A DNA stretch of 64,000 nt, taken from the NCBI GenBank assembly GCA_023213395.1, contig CM041465.1, positions 238,397,741 through 238,461,740 on the forward strand, in the 5' to 3' direction. The DNA is from Cycas panzhihuaensis. Its lineage: Eukaryota > Cycadophyta. Shown one piece after another: positions 24,045 through 33,800 of this stretch. Positions within the stretch are counted from its first letter, which is position 1, and each line of letters begins with the position of its first letter. The notes below the pieces were generated by a model. The model made no database searches. It was not told the origin of the DNA and saw only the letters and a list, made by a program, of their open reading frames with translations. Position numbers and translations under genes: made by a program.

Positions 24045-24063
24045 GTCGCTAGTATGGTCGCCA
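24045..24063 (-). other. Element A primer-binding site
   Basis: The reverse complement is TGGCGACCATACTAGCGAC, one base from the LTR end. This copy keeps the leading TGG, which pairs with the CCA end of a tRNA. It is the best-preserved 5' half among the four visible PBSs. Confidence 0.85.
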
Positions 24064-24064
24064 G

Positions 24065-25198
24065 TGGATGCACTTCTATGGGATAACCACCTAGCTAAGT
24101 AGGAATGGCAAAGATAATTGATAACGATATAGGGGTACAGATAGGAACCTACAAGTGAGACGAGTACCACGCAAGGCACCCCGTGCACCAGAGCACAAGT
24201 TTGGGACCTACGGATGATACCCAACTACCTAAGGTCAGTTCCCCACTTTAACTAGGAAGAGGGAAGGCGAAAAGGTCACTTGGATAGATTCTAGAGGAGA
24301 GTCCTCCCACCCTTGGGTGGCCGGAAGGGGAGGAAGAGGATCCTCAAAGGTTTCCCTAAGGCAGAGGGAAAGCAAATGGGAGTAAGATAGGCCAATAGCC
24401 TACGACTAAGACCTTCTTGGTTATTTAGCTAAGTGAAGGAAACTGAGGGAAGAGGAAGGGAGTGGGAACGATCAATCGATCCAAAGTTCCCCCCTTGAGG
24501 GTGCAACCAAGAGAAGTGAGGGTGCTAAGGTACGTGCAAGTAAACCAAACCAAATACGATAAGCCAAGGGAGCAAAGGCAAGGTTTACAAGCTAAGGGGA
24601 AAGGCTAAGGGAAAAAATTCTTAAGAGCCCTTTCCTAAAATAGGTATGGTATGTGAGGTATAACATACAAAATGCAAACAAAAAGAGTTGATTCTTTTTT
24701 TCTTTTATGTTGTCTAATTACTACTATGCAAACCTTTTCAAAAGAGAGAGAGTGAAATGAAGCAAGGTCGCATACCTGGGATGAGGGCACAGTCGAAGCG
24801 ACGATGCTTCCACAAGATGTCCAAATCGTTCCACGAAGCAATGGCGGAGGGTCGCGGTAGGGTGAAGCGTGGGGCTTCCTTACCTTGGTCGGAAAGAAAC
24901 ACTAAAGTGCCGAAAATGAAATGGAAAGCAATAGTGGAAAATCAAATGCTATGATAAATACAAATAAATGCACTTACCCGGGAAAAATAAGGGAGGAGAA
25001 GTTGCTAGCGTCTTCCTTTTACCTATAAGTAAGCGCAAAGATTCCCTTCCAGAGAAAGGAGACTAACAACATAAGAAGGAGCACCAAAAACATATATATA
25101 TGCATATGCCAAAACTAAATCTCTATACATATCTGTTAGTACTTATAAATCATAAGGTTTCAGCAATAAATTATAGTTAAAAATACCCAAATGGAAGG
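24065..25198 (-). repeat. Element A 5' LTR, 3' portion
   Basis: This is the PBS-side part of A's 5' LTR, ending (minus strand) GTGCATCCA at 24065. It is clearly related to but diverged from the LTRs of B and D. Landmarks include GCACCCCGTGC near 24176 and CCTCCCACCCTTGG near 24304. It is interrupted at 25198 by element D and continues at 41945. Confidence 0.88.
25194..25198. repeat. TSD GAAGG, left copy (element D)
   Basis: GAAGG lies directly before the first base of D (25199) and is repeated directly after D at 41940-41944. Confidence 0.95.
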
Positions 25199-27902
25199 TG
25201 GACACACGTCTACGGGATAGCTACCTAACTAAATAGGTGTGGTAAGAGTGGGTGATAATGTGATCAAGAAAGAGACCTATAAATAGGGTAATTACCACGC
25301 AGGGCACCCCGTGCGCTGGAGCGCGAGTTCGGGACCTGCAATGGAATGTGGCTACCAAAGGGTGATCCTCCACCACTTAAAACAAGCGGTGAGGAGGCGT
25401 AGGGTTAGCCTGGGTTGACCTACGGGAAGGATCCTCCCACCCTTGGATGGCCGAAAGGGAAAGGGGAGGAGCCTTTAAGGGTTTCCCTAAAGCAACGGGA
25501 GACGAAGAAGGATAAGCAAGCGGCTGGCCTATAGACGGGGTCACTTTGGTTGTCCGGCAAAGCGGGGAACCAAAGGAAAGCAAGAGGGATGATCCAGGAA
25601 GATGGATCAAGGTGCGCCTAAGTAAACTAACTAGGCAATATGAGTAATACAGAGGGCAAGAAGATCGCACAGCTAAGACAGAAAGGAAAGATGAAAAGGA
25701 GTGGTTCCTATGACCTTTTCCTATGGGTAGCAGAGATGCATATAATGAAACAAATAAAACATAAATCGAAAGAGAAGTTAAGTTTCCCTTTTGATCTCCA
25801 ATGTGCTAATTACTAAGAAGGAATTCAAAAGGAAAGAGTAGTAGGGTGGAGTGAGGTGTGCACCTGGACCGAGGGTGTGCATGACGAGGGCCTTCCCAAG
25901 GGGCACCAAACTACTCCACGAGGTGCGTCAGATATGAGGCGTTGCGGCGGATTGGAAAGAGGGGCTCCCTTACCTTCCCCGGAAAAATGCTAAAGTACAA
26001 TACCAAGGAAGAAAAGAACCAAATACTAGCGACTAAGGAAGTATGAAAGTACAACATGTGTAGGAGCACTTACCAGCAATGGAATGAGCGGAAAATACCT
26101 TTTGCGCTCTCCAAGCACCTGCAAGCAACGGCAACCTCCCCCTCTCCGGAGAAAGGGTACTAACATGTAATGATGAGATCCTAATAATACATGTCTATGT
26201 AATATAAATATAAACTTAAGCACATATATGTTAGCATCAACATAATGATGATAGTGTATAAAAGAGGGCAACCAAAGTGAAAGGAAAGTAACCGGTAAGC
26301 CTCAGAGTGGCCCACCTCCGGCAAAGAACACCCTAACCTCCCCCCAAAAGCCACAAGGCAGTGAGGGTAAGGCCAAGAGAGATGGCTGGAAATAGTAGCA
26401 AAGGGGTGAAGAGGAGCCAAAGAGGACCTACGGCGAACTAGGGTGCTATGGAGAGCAAACCGGGCTGCCGGGAAAAGAGTTAGACAAGGACAAGCGGTCG
26501 GGGCTTATGTAAGTTGCCCGAACCTAAACCTAAGCCCTCAAACCAAAGGCGCAATGTGTGGCGATCTTGATTTCAAGCCTAAGAGAGGGCCAACAAACCC
26601 TTGTTTGAGTGCCAAAGACAACATGAGGTAAGAGGGAAGATTTGGGGGGCTTAAAGCCACTTGAGGAGCATGGAAGGTGGTGCGGAATCCACCCAGCTCC
26701 TTCCCAAACCCTATGTCGACCCTCGATGCAGCTACCTTGAGCAACAAACGTAGGTAAAAGGCACTATGACAGAGGTAGAACAGCCTAATAAAAAGAAGAA
26801 AACAACCCTCACAAAGATAAGCAAGAAACAAGCAAGATAGAGCATCAATATCACAAGAGAAACAATTCAAATCAATAAATACCTGAGTGGGAGAGGCAAG
26901 GTGCTTGCCTCAGCCAAGGGTTGGCAAGGAGAGGCTGAGAAATCAGCCCAGAACTATGGTGTACCGGGTTTGGGACCCTATTAGCAAAGTTGGAAGGAAA
27001 ACACCTGCACTTGGAACATTTGAAGACTGTCCAGGGCAAGAATCTACTGAAATCTCTCCAAGGGGCCCTCTCCGAGGTGTGTGACGAGCTGGGAAGATGT
27101 CCTAGCCACACCAAAGGAGATTTGGGCGCTGGAGGAGAGACGCAGGTCCTGTGGTAGTAGCAGGGCAGTAGAGAAGAGCAGAGCATAGCTTGGTTTCCTT
27201 GAGAAGCAATCCAAAAAGTGAGCCAAAAGTTCTCAAAAATGAGTAGATCATGCCTTAAGTACCCAACCCAAACCTTAAAGCGAGTGATTAGGGCATGACT
27301 GGGAGAGAGTTAAGTCACGAGACACATGGCAGTTTCGCAATAAATGCGAAATTGCCACGGTGGATTTTAAAAAACAAGTTAAAACAGTCATCTGCGCAAA
27401 ATTGCGATGCGTGGATATTCCGGTGCCTTAAAATCTCGGTGGTATCAACCCAGAGGCAAAAGCAGGGCTGGGCCGGCCACCCTAGGTGAGGCGGATGACA
27501 AAAAGAGCCAATAAGGGGCTAAGACACCCACCCGGGGGTAAACAAGCCAACAAACGGGTCTAAAAGAGCAAAAATAGGGCTCGAACAGTGTGGCAAATCA
27601 ACCAAACGATGACGGGTCATTACACAGGCGGAGGTTGCGCAAATCTAGTGGATCTTGGAGTGAGGAGGGCAGATGCGGGAAGTGGAATGGCCACTAGGGT
27701 GCCACACTCACTGGGAGTGTGCCCCTGCTATAGTCATCATAGGCTAAAATAAGTGTAGACGAAGACAAAGTCACCTACAAAGCCACGCATATGCAGACAT
27801 GCAAGCAAACACTCATCAAATGAAAGCGATGATAAGGCGAGAAACATACCTACACTTACCTGAGTTGGTGATTCTGTATCCATTCCCAGAAACCGAGAAA
27901 CA
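25199..27902 (-). repeat. Element D 3' LTR
   Basis: The 2704 bp repeat, read on the minus strand, starts TGTTTCTCGG at 27902 and ends GTGTGTCCA at 25199. It matches 39250-41939. The U3 inverted repeats seen in the 5' LTR are partly degraded here (around 27340-27450). Confidence 0.96.
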
Positions 27903-27914
27903 CTGCCCCCTTGG
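27903..27914 (-). other. Element D polypurine tract
   Basis: The reverse complement CCAAGGGGGCAG abuts the TG of the 3' LTR. H has CCAATGGGGCAG in the same place. This is the expected start site of plus-strand DNA synthesis. Confidence 0.75.
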
Positions 27915-28307
27915 TAGCAGAGCCTCGCCACTTAGAAGCCTGGGCGCTGGCGAATGCTGGCAACACAACTGTCAATAGCACATGTGTATATAGATATGTC
28001 AATCAAAATCATAACAGTAGGCAAGGGTCTTGGAGTGTCGTGAGCGCGTGGATACGAAAGCGACGGTGGAGACAACATAGGGGTTGCCTATGAGCCACCT
28101 GAGAACCGATTGGAAAAATGAGGAAGGTGAGGGGGATGCCCCCACCACAAAAGATGCAGAAAAGCATGCATAATCAAGTAAAGAGTAAGCAAAGGGTAGG
28201 CACCATAGTTTTACCTCATTAGTAACCAGGTTTTAGAGGTGCAAATGGATCGCAAAGCAAAGTGTGAGATGACCTGGGGCTTGGGCGACAGGAGGGCCAG
28301 ACAAGCC
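27915..28307 (-). other. Element D spacer between second RNase H and PPT
   Basis: It is non-coding as far as I can see. It is alignable with 20059-20463 (B) and 59961-60359 (H). Confidence 0.6.
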
Positions 28308-28723
28308 TCAGGGATGGTCAGCAAGGAGAGGAAGGCGGCGCTCAAGGATGAAGTAAACGAGACTATCTACCTCAGCGTTGAGGGCCCAAGGGATATGCTG
28401 GATATCGATGGAAGAGAAGCGGGTCAGGAGAGATCTGGCGTGAGCGAGTCTCAGTGAGGGCATCACACCTGGTAAACCTGGGTGAGATGAGACACCACAA
28501 CTTGAGAGTCGCAAAGCAGAACGATGGATCCGTGATGGAAATGGAGGGCATCAGTAAGGGCTTCAATAATAGCTGTATATTCAGCTTTGTTGTTAGTAGC
28601 CTCTGGGAGGAAGATCCCAGAGTAGAGGAGATCATGTCCAGAAGGGCTGTGGAGAATCCATACAGCGGCAGAAGGTCCAGGATTACTACGGCTTCCGTCG
28701 TCGGTAAAGATGTAGATGGACAT
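28308..28723 (-). pseudogene. Element D second RNase H (best-preserved catalytic residues)
   Basis: Reading from ATG 28723 gives MSIYIFTDDGSRSNPGPSAA (first Asp), FLPEATNNKAEYTAIIEALT (Glu), LLCDSQVVVSHLTQVYQV (Asp), then after a one-base shift SIDIQHIPWALNAEVDSLVY (last Asp). It ends LADHP-stop at 28310-28308. All four acidic positions of RNase HI are visible. The span (416 bases) is one shift away from the 138 codons of H. It lies downstream of integrase and beyond the antisense gene. Expression would probably need a spliced or otherwise separate sense RNA; that is inference. Confidence 0.88.
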
Positions 28724-28745
28724 AGGTGACACAAAATCTAGGCAG

Positions 28746-29171
28746 TCAATAGATAATGAAAGCAACACTCAAAAGGCAAGCAGAAAGTGGCTGTAAAGGG
28801 TAGGAGGACCTAGCAATGAGGTTACCCAGGGCGAGAGCAAGCAATTCGATCACCGGCAGAGAGTGGTTGGGAGAAAAAGCCTCCTGGGGTACCAAAGGGT
28901 CGTTTCGGAAAGCAAAACATGCCCCCAGGTGGGGGAGCATTCTCTTTGGGGATCCCAAGAGCCAGAAAGGGCTGCGAAAATGAGTCTGGGGTGATGAAAC
29001 GAGCCAAATGAGTATGAACTCGGGCACGCACGGGAGTAGCATGTAAAACGATGCATAAGGGCCCTGGTAAAAGCGCGATAATGAGGCACCATAAATGCCC
29101 TTGCAAGGGAGGGCAGAAAGGGCCTTAATAGAGCACAATGGGCGATAGGGCCAGAAGGCAAAGGCGATCAA
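28746..29171 (-). CDS. Unidentified open frame upstream of second RNase H
   Basis: The stretch of 141 codons contains LLPCVPEFILIWLVSSPQTH and LGACFAFRNDPLVPQEAF and ends SVAFIIY. Similar frames are open in B (19258-19650) and H (61086-60820). A second overlapping frame (29161-28850) is also open in all three, so I cannot say which, if either, is translated. There is no recognised domain. It could be a leader or N-terminal part of the second RNase H, or simply upstream sequence of the antisense promoter. Confidence 0.25.
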   Translation of the reverse strand: MIAFAFWPYRPLCSIKALSALPCKGIYGASLSRFYQGPYASFYMLLPCVPEFILIWLVSSPQTHFRSPFWLLGSPKRMLPHLGACFAFRNDPLVPQEAFSPNHSLPVIELLALALGNLIARSSYPLQPLSACLLSVAFIIY

Positions 29172-29239
29172 GGCAACGGGACGGTCCCAACGGCTGTCAC
29201 GGGGCCAAAAACGGAGGAAGTGCCCGTCGGGGCCCCCGC

Positions 29240-29248
29240 CTATATAAG
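29240..29248 (+). promoter_or_regulatory. TATA box of D's antisense gene
   Basis: CTATATAAG follows a CCCCCGC tract, about 700 bp before the antisense start codon. It is conserved in B (19149-19158). The corresponding DNA is deleted in G and H. Confidence 0.62.
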
Positions 29249-29430
29249 AAAATCAAACGGGAAAATGGATTCATTTTCACCAGCTCTCGTACGAAACCAA
29301 AGACATTTCCTTACACAGCGGAGCGCTGCCCAACTTTGGAGGCACGTAGAGAGAGATCAGACCATCAGATCGGAGAGCGGAGAGAGCCGGTAGCAAATAG
29401 GATGACATGGCGATAGCGAGACCAGATCCA

Positions 29431-29911
29431 GTGAGTGGATATCACTAAACCCAACCCATTTCGAAGTTCGAAATGCATTAGTTTTTCATAGTTTTATGTG
29501 ATTTTTAGTGCCCCTTATGGGTAATCAGAGGCCCCTCGGAGTCTGAATCAGACCCAAAAAGAGGTGGGGACCTGGGCACTAGGGAGCCTTGGTCCCGGTG
29601 GGCCCCATGGGGTCCACCAAAAGAATTTTTTTTTGTTTTTAGGGGTAGAAATCCTCCCTTTTGGGGATCGTTGTTCGTACCGCGGTAATGATCACGGTGC
29701 CGCGATCATTACCGCGGGACCCGATCGCCGTGGGACCCGTGCCAAACTTAGCAGTACCGCTAAGTTTGGTGCGGTACGAAGGTAGAAAAGGAGAAAAACA
29801 GATACAAGGGCCAAAAGAGCCCCAAATCTCAGGCAGAGAGAGTTTTGAGAGGGTGATGGATGATAGTAACTAACGTGAAGCTAACTTGAGTTATTTTTTT
29901 GTTGTGAACAG
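29431..29911 (+). other. Probable 5'UTR intron of D's antisense gene
   Basis: A strong donor-like GTGAGT (29431) is preserved in B as well. A pyrimidine-rich stretch (TTATTTTTTTGTTG) followed by AACAG ends at 29911, and a branch-like TAACTAAC lies near 29868. Open sequence of the antisense gene begins right after. It is inferred from motifs only. Confidence 0.45.
29680..29767 (+). repeat. Two inverted repeats in the putative 5'UTR intron
   Basis: CCGCGGTAATGATC (29680-29693) pairs perfectly with GATCATTACCGCGG (29704-29717). AAACTTAGC (29744-29752) pairs perfectly with GCTAAGTTT (29759-29767). Both are kept in B at 18633-18716. Confidence 0.8.
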
Positions 29912-29941
29912 GCTGTCATCACAGTAGATAACCATGAGAAC

Positions 29942-31800
29942 ATGGGTATGGCTATGTCGAGCTACATGGAGATGGCGTCATAGGAGGACACGGAGATCCT
30001 GCAGAGGTGTGGCCTATACAAGGCCCTCAAGACACCTTAGTATGCATCAGATCAGAGGTTGTTGGTCGACATAGTATCCCATTGGGATAGGAGGAGACAT
30101 GTGTTCCACCTACCATAGGTAGGTGATGTGACGGTCATGCCAAGAGATATCCGACGGATACTGGGAGTTCCGGCGACAGGGAGGCCGGTGAGACTGGGGA
30201 CGCTGCCTAGCACTAAGGCAGCACATAGGGAGGCATCCCTATTCTTCATAGGAGCTGATAGATGGGAGCGGAGGGGAGCCCCCCTCCCGACTATACTAAT
30301 GTCAGGGATTCCTCGGGTGAGGAAACTAGTTATACTGTGTGTTACATTCGATTTCCCGGAGCAGAACTATAGGGAGGTACCAGGTGGGTGGTTAGATGCA
30401 GTTTGCCACTGTGAAGCTAGCGAGAGGATGGACTGGGCGACTCTGATAGCAGCGAACCTCGTCACCCAGCTAGATACTATCAAGATGACCAGCTGAGGCA
30501 GGTTGTCATACAACACACTGCTGCAGTGTTGGTTTTTTTATCATTTCGCGGCAGTGGCACCAACAGGGGGACCACATCCCATCACAGAGCAGGCCTCGAT
30601 GGTCCACAGGTGGCAGACTCAACTGAGAGGGATAGAGGATAGGGCCCATGTCCAACAATCAGTGGAGGCTATGTTACTAGACCTCCTCACCTTACCAGAC
30701 TACGTAGCAGAGCCTTATAGGGCAGTGAGGTGGGATAGTGACGACGAGGCAGGCGGAGCAGGAGTACCCGCAGGTGATGATGGCAGAGACGATGGAGATG
30801 ATGGGGCCAGCCCGTCATGACCTGCAGGGGAGGCAGGTCCCTCAAGGATAGCAGTAGGTGCAGAGGGTCCATCCGGGGCTACCGGAGGAGAGGCAGGCCC
30901 ATCAAGAGCATAGGATGAGAGCAGGGCCCGCAGGCTGCAGATTATGATAGGATCTGGAGGGATGAGAGTTGGGCCCACTCCTACGAGGAGGGAGGCCCAG
31001 GCAGAGGAGGTGTCAGAGGACGAGGCACCTGCAGCTGGCGGAGAGCTAGGAGAGGAGGATGCCACACGACCAGAGGAGCTGGTGGCCACAGCAGGTGAGA
31101 CCTAACCTTTTCCTGAGTCGTTTGGTATCCAGATAGATATTTAGTTTGATTTTATCATGGTATATGGTGAGATATATATTGACACATGGCATGTTGCATT
31201 GGCAGGTGTAGCGGAGATCCAGAGACTGATAGAGGCTGTGGTGAGGGAGATATTCCCTTAGGTGTATGCAGAGGGGCAACCGCCCATCCAGGCAGGAGAT
31301 AAGCCTAGAGCGGCAGGTGCCCACACAGAGGTATTCACCCCATTGGTGAGGGCGAGGGACATATAGGCTGTAGAGTCCCGAGAGCACGTGACATCTCAGG
31401 GACGACTGCAGTAGGAGAGGGATGATGCGAGACGTGAAAGGGATGAGCTATGCGGACGGGTGGAGGCTCTAGAGGCATAAGGCAAAGCAGGCAGAGATGC
31501 CAAGAGCAGGACCCAGCTAGCAGTAATCACAGAGCATCTCAGGGTGACGGAGGAAGCACTCTAAGGGGAGAGGGATCATATCCAGGCCCGATATGATCAG
31601 CTGGTAGCGCAGATGGTGTTGAGGTCGAGCCGGAGCAGGACGCATACCCACACGGCAGCGACGACCCTGAGACGACCGCGAGATGAGGAGAGCGAGGGGG
31701 GTAGCTCGTGGAGGCCCAGGAGGAGCCTCGGAGGCATGTGGTCCCTAGGAGAGGGATCACAGAGACTAGGAGATGGTACCCTAGGAGTGGGCAGCAGTAG
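29942..31800 (+). pseudogene. Element D antisense gene, mobile-domain-like, with intron
   Basis: This gene runs opposite to gag-pol, about 580 codons when spliced. It starts MGMAMSSYMEMAS and includes DIVSHWDRRRHVFHLP, GDVTVMPRDIRRILGVPATG, and then DFPEQNYREVPGGWLDAV and LSYNTLLQCWFFYHFAAVAP. A Gly/Asp/Glu-rich middle (from about 30740) is followed after the intron by an Arg/Glu-rich, heptad-like segment (about 31400-31600) that could form a coiled coil, and a basic tail. The N-terminal half recalls plant mobile-domain or plant transposon proteins. There are stops at TAG 29981 and TAG 30116 (CAA/CAG in B), TGA 30494 and others. It has no signal peptide or membrane segment, so it is not an envelope gene. 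Confidence 0.8.
31095..31205 (+). other. 111-nt intron in D's antisense gene
   Basis: The exon ends GCCACAGCAG before GTGAGA (31095), and the acceptor TTGGCAG ends at 31205. Splicing keeps the frame and removes an in-frame TAA at 31103. H has an intron of exactly the same length at the same place (62074-62184). The canonical motifs and frame effect make this convincing. Confidence 0.75.
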
Positions 31801-32471
31801 AGTAGGATATATATATATGATTTTGATAGGGGAAAGCACGGGCCTCCAAGGGGTCATATATAGGATCATATGATTGTACCCCCCCTGCAAGGACACCGGC
31901 TTCCTACATGTATGTTGTGACATGATTTTTGGATGTATATATATATATATATGGGGTGATTGGAACCCCATTTGGACATGAGATACTGTGTATGATGTAT
32001 CATGTGTGGATGACATGTATGCTTATTTTATTAGTTGTAAATGTTATGCTGTAGATATTTTATGTTATGAATATTTTATTGTATGATGCACATGTTCCCT
32101 TCCATGTATGGCTATATGTCTAACAGGAGCACACACACACGTCATGAGTGAAGACGACGGAGAGGTGTGAGGTTAGAGGATAAAGCGACATACACGTATA
32201 CGGGAAAGCATAGCGGAATATGCGAAGGAAACGACAAACAGGAAAGAGGAGCAACGATGCTCCCAAGCATCCTCCTGATTGGGGAATGCCCAAGCAAGAC
32301 GACAAAAGGTTCCCGAGAGGGTACGGGAACGTAGGTTCTGCGGAAGGAACCAGAAAGGAGGAGAAGGGTCCATCTTAAATTGCCATTCTACCCGTAGTTG
32401 GGGAGAATGGGGACAACCTAAGATGGTAGTTTAGGCTCATTTCAGAGCAGGATGAAGATATCACCAAAAGA
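31801..32471 (-). other. Element D spacer with conserved block
   Basis: No protein-coding signal seen here. A block at 31819-31912, with AAGCACGGGCC and TTGTACCCCCCC, is highly conserved in B, G and H although the two subfamilies differ elsewhere. A TA repeat lies at about 31936-31952. The rest leads to the integrase stop at 32472. Confidence 0.65.
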
Positions 32472-33800
32472 TCACACATAAAACTTCTTAAGGAATTTCC
32501 CATTAACAGCTTTCTCAAATTCAAGCCCTTCTAGGGTGGCTATCCTGTAGGCACCATTACTGAGGGATTCGATAATGATGAAAGGACCAACCCATCGGGG
32601 TTTGAATTTGGTCAAGCGATCATGGAGATACTCGAGCTTGAGGACGTGGTCCCCAGGAAGCAAAGGGCGGGAACGAAGATGTTTATCGTAGGCCCTTTGT
32701 GAGTGGGCTTTAGATGCCAAGTTAGCTTGATAAGCAGCTAAACGTCTCTCATCCAAAGATTCGAGGTCCAGCAGGTGAGCCTGACGGATCGACTCTTCGT
32801 CGATAAAATGTCGAAGGGAGACTTGCAAGGAAGGAATCTCCACCTCCAGCAGGAGTACTGCATCAGTACCGTAGACCAGGGAGAATGGGGTTATTCCTGT
32901 GGCAGAATGGATAGAGGTGCGGTAAGCCCACAACACGGAGGGCAACTGAAGGTGCCAATCCTTTGGGATTGGGCAACAGTTTTCTTGAGAATGTTGACAA
33001 GAGTCTTATTAAAAGACTCCACTTGGCCATTAGCCTGAGGGTAGTAAGGGGAGGAAGTCTTGTGAGAAATTTTGAACTTCTCACAAAGCTCATCTATCTC
33101 CTTATTACAGAAAAGAGTTCCGTCGTCAGTGATTAGGACGTCCGGAATTCCAAAACGGCAAATGATATGCTGGTAAATGAATGTAGCAATCGCTTTACCA
33201 GGGGTAGTGATCAAGGGAATGGCCTCTACCCATTTGGTAAAATACTCCGTGGAAGTCAAGATAAACTTGTGCTACGACGACGAAGGTGGGGAGATAGCCC
33301 AATGAGGTCTAGTCCCTACTGAGCAAAAGGCCATGGTGAAATAATAAGGTGTAGGGCCTCGGAAGGCACATGGGAAATGTTAGTGTGTTCCTGACATCGC
33401 CGACATTTCAGAGCAAAGGTGTGAGCGTCTTTAAAGAGGGATGGCCAGAAATAACCCATGCGAAGGATCCTTTGAGCCATAGACTAGCCCTTTAAGTGAC
33501 CTCCACAAATACCATGGTGGCATTCGTGAAGTACAGTCGGAAATCGGTGGTGACGTGATGAGGAGGATCCCATCGAAGGACCTCTTATACAATACCTCAT
33601 CCATGAGGAGGTATTGCCTGGCAGAAGTCTGGATACGAGATCTAACTTTGCTACTGGCGTCGGGGCGGTATTGCTGCTGTGTAAGATACTGCACTATGTC
33701 ACCATACCACTCATCGTCAACGAGTGGATGAGGAGAGGCTCCCTGAATCGTCAAGATAGACTCATTGGGGAGAGAGTCGTCAACGGGAGCACCAAAGGAG
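32472..33800 (-). pseudogene. Element D integrase (broken)
   Basis: The C-terminal 157 codons (32945-32472) contain the GPFIIIESLSNGAYRI module and end KKFYV-stop. The catalytic core (33259-32891) starts MTSTEYFTKWVEAIPLITTP and holds ITDDGTLF (second Asp) and NGQVESFNK (Glu). A shift near 32950 separates them. The zinc-binding part lies near 33390-33530, with stops. This copy keeps TGG codons that are stops in B (KWVEA and DWH-type positions), showing the direction of change in B. Confidence 0.9.

Noticed and set aside
30715-31089. Pro/Ser-rich minus-strand frame (also near 17522-17753 in B and 61670-62068 in H)
   Set aside because: It is the reverse reading of the Gly/Asp/Glu-rich middle of the antisense gene. 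The plus-strand reading (D) has the flanking domain and splice structure, so that one was chosen.
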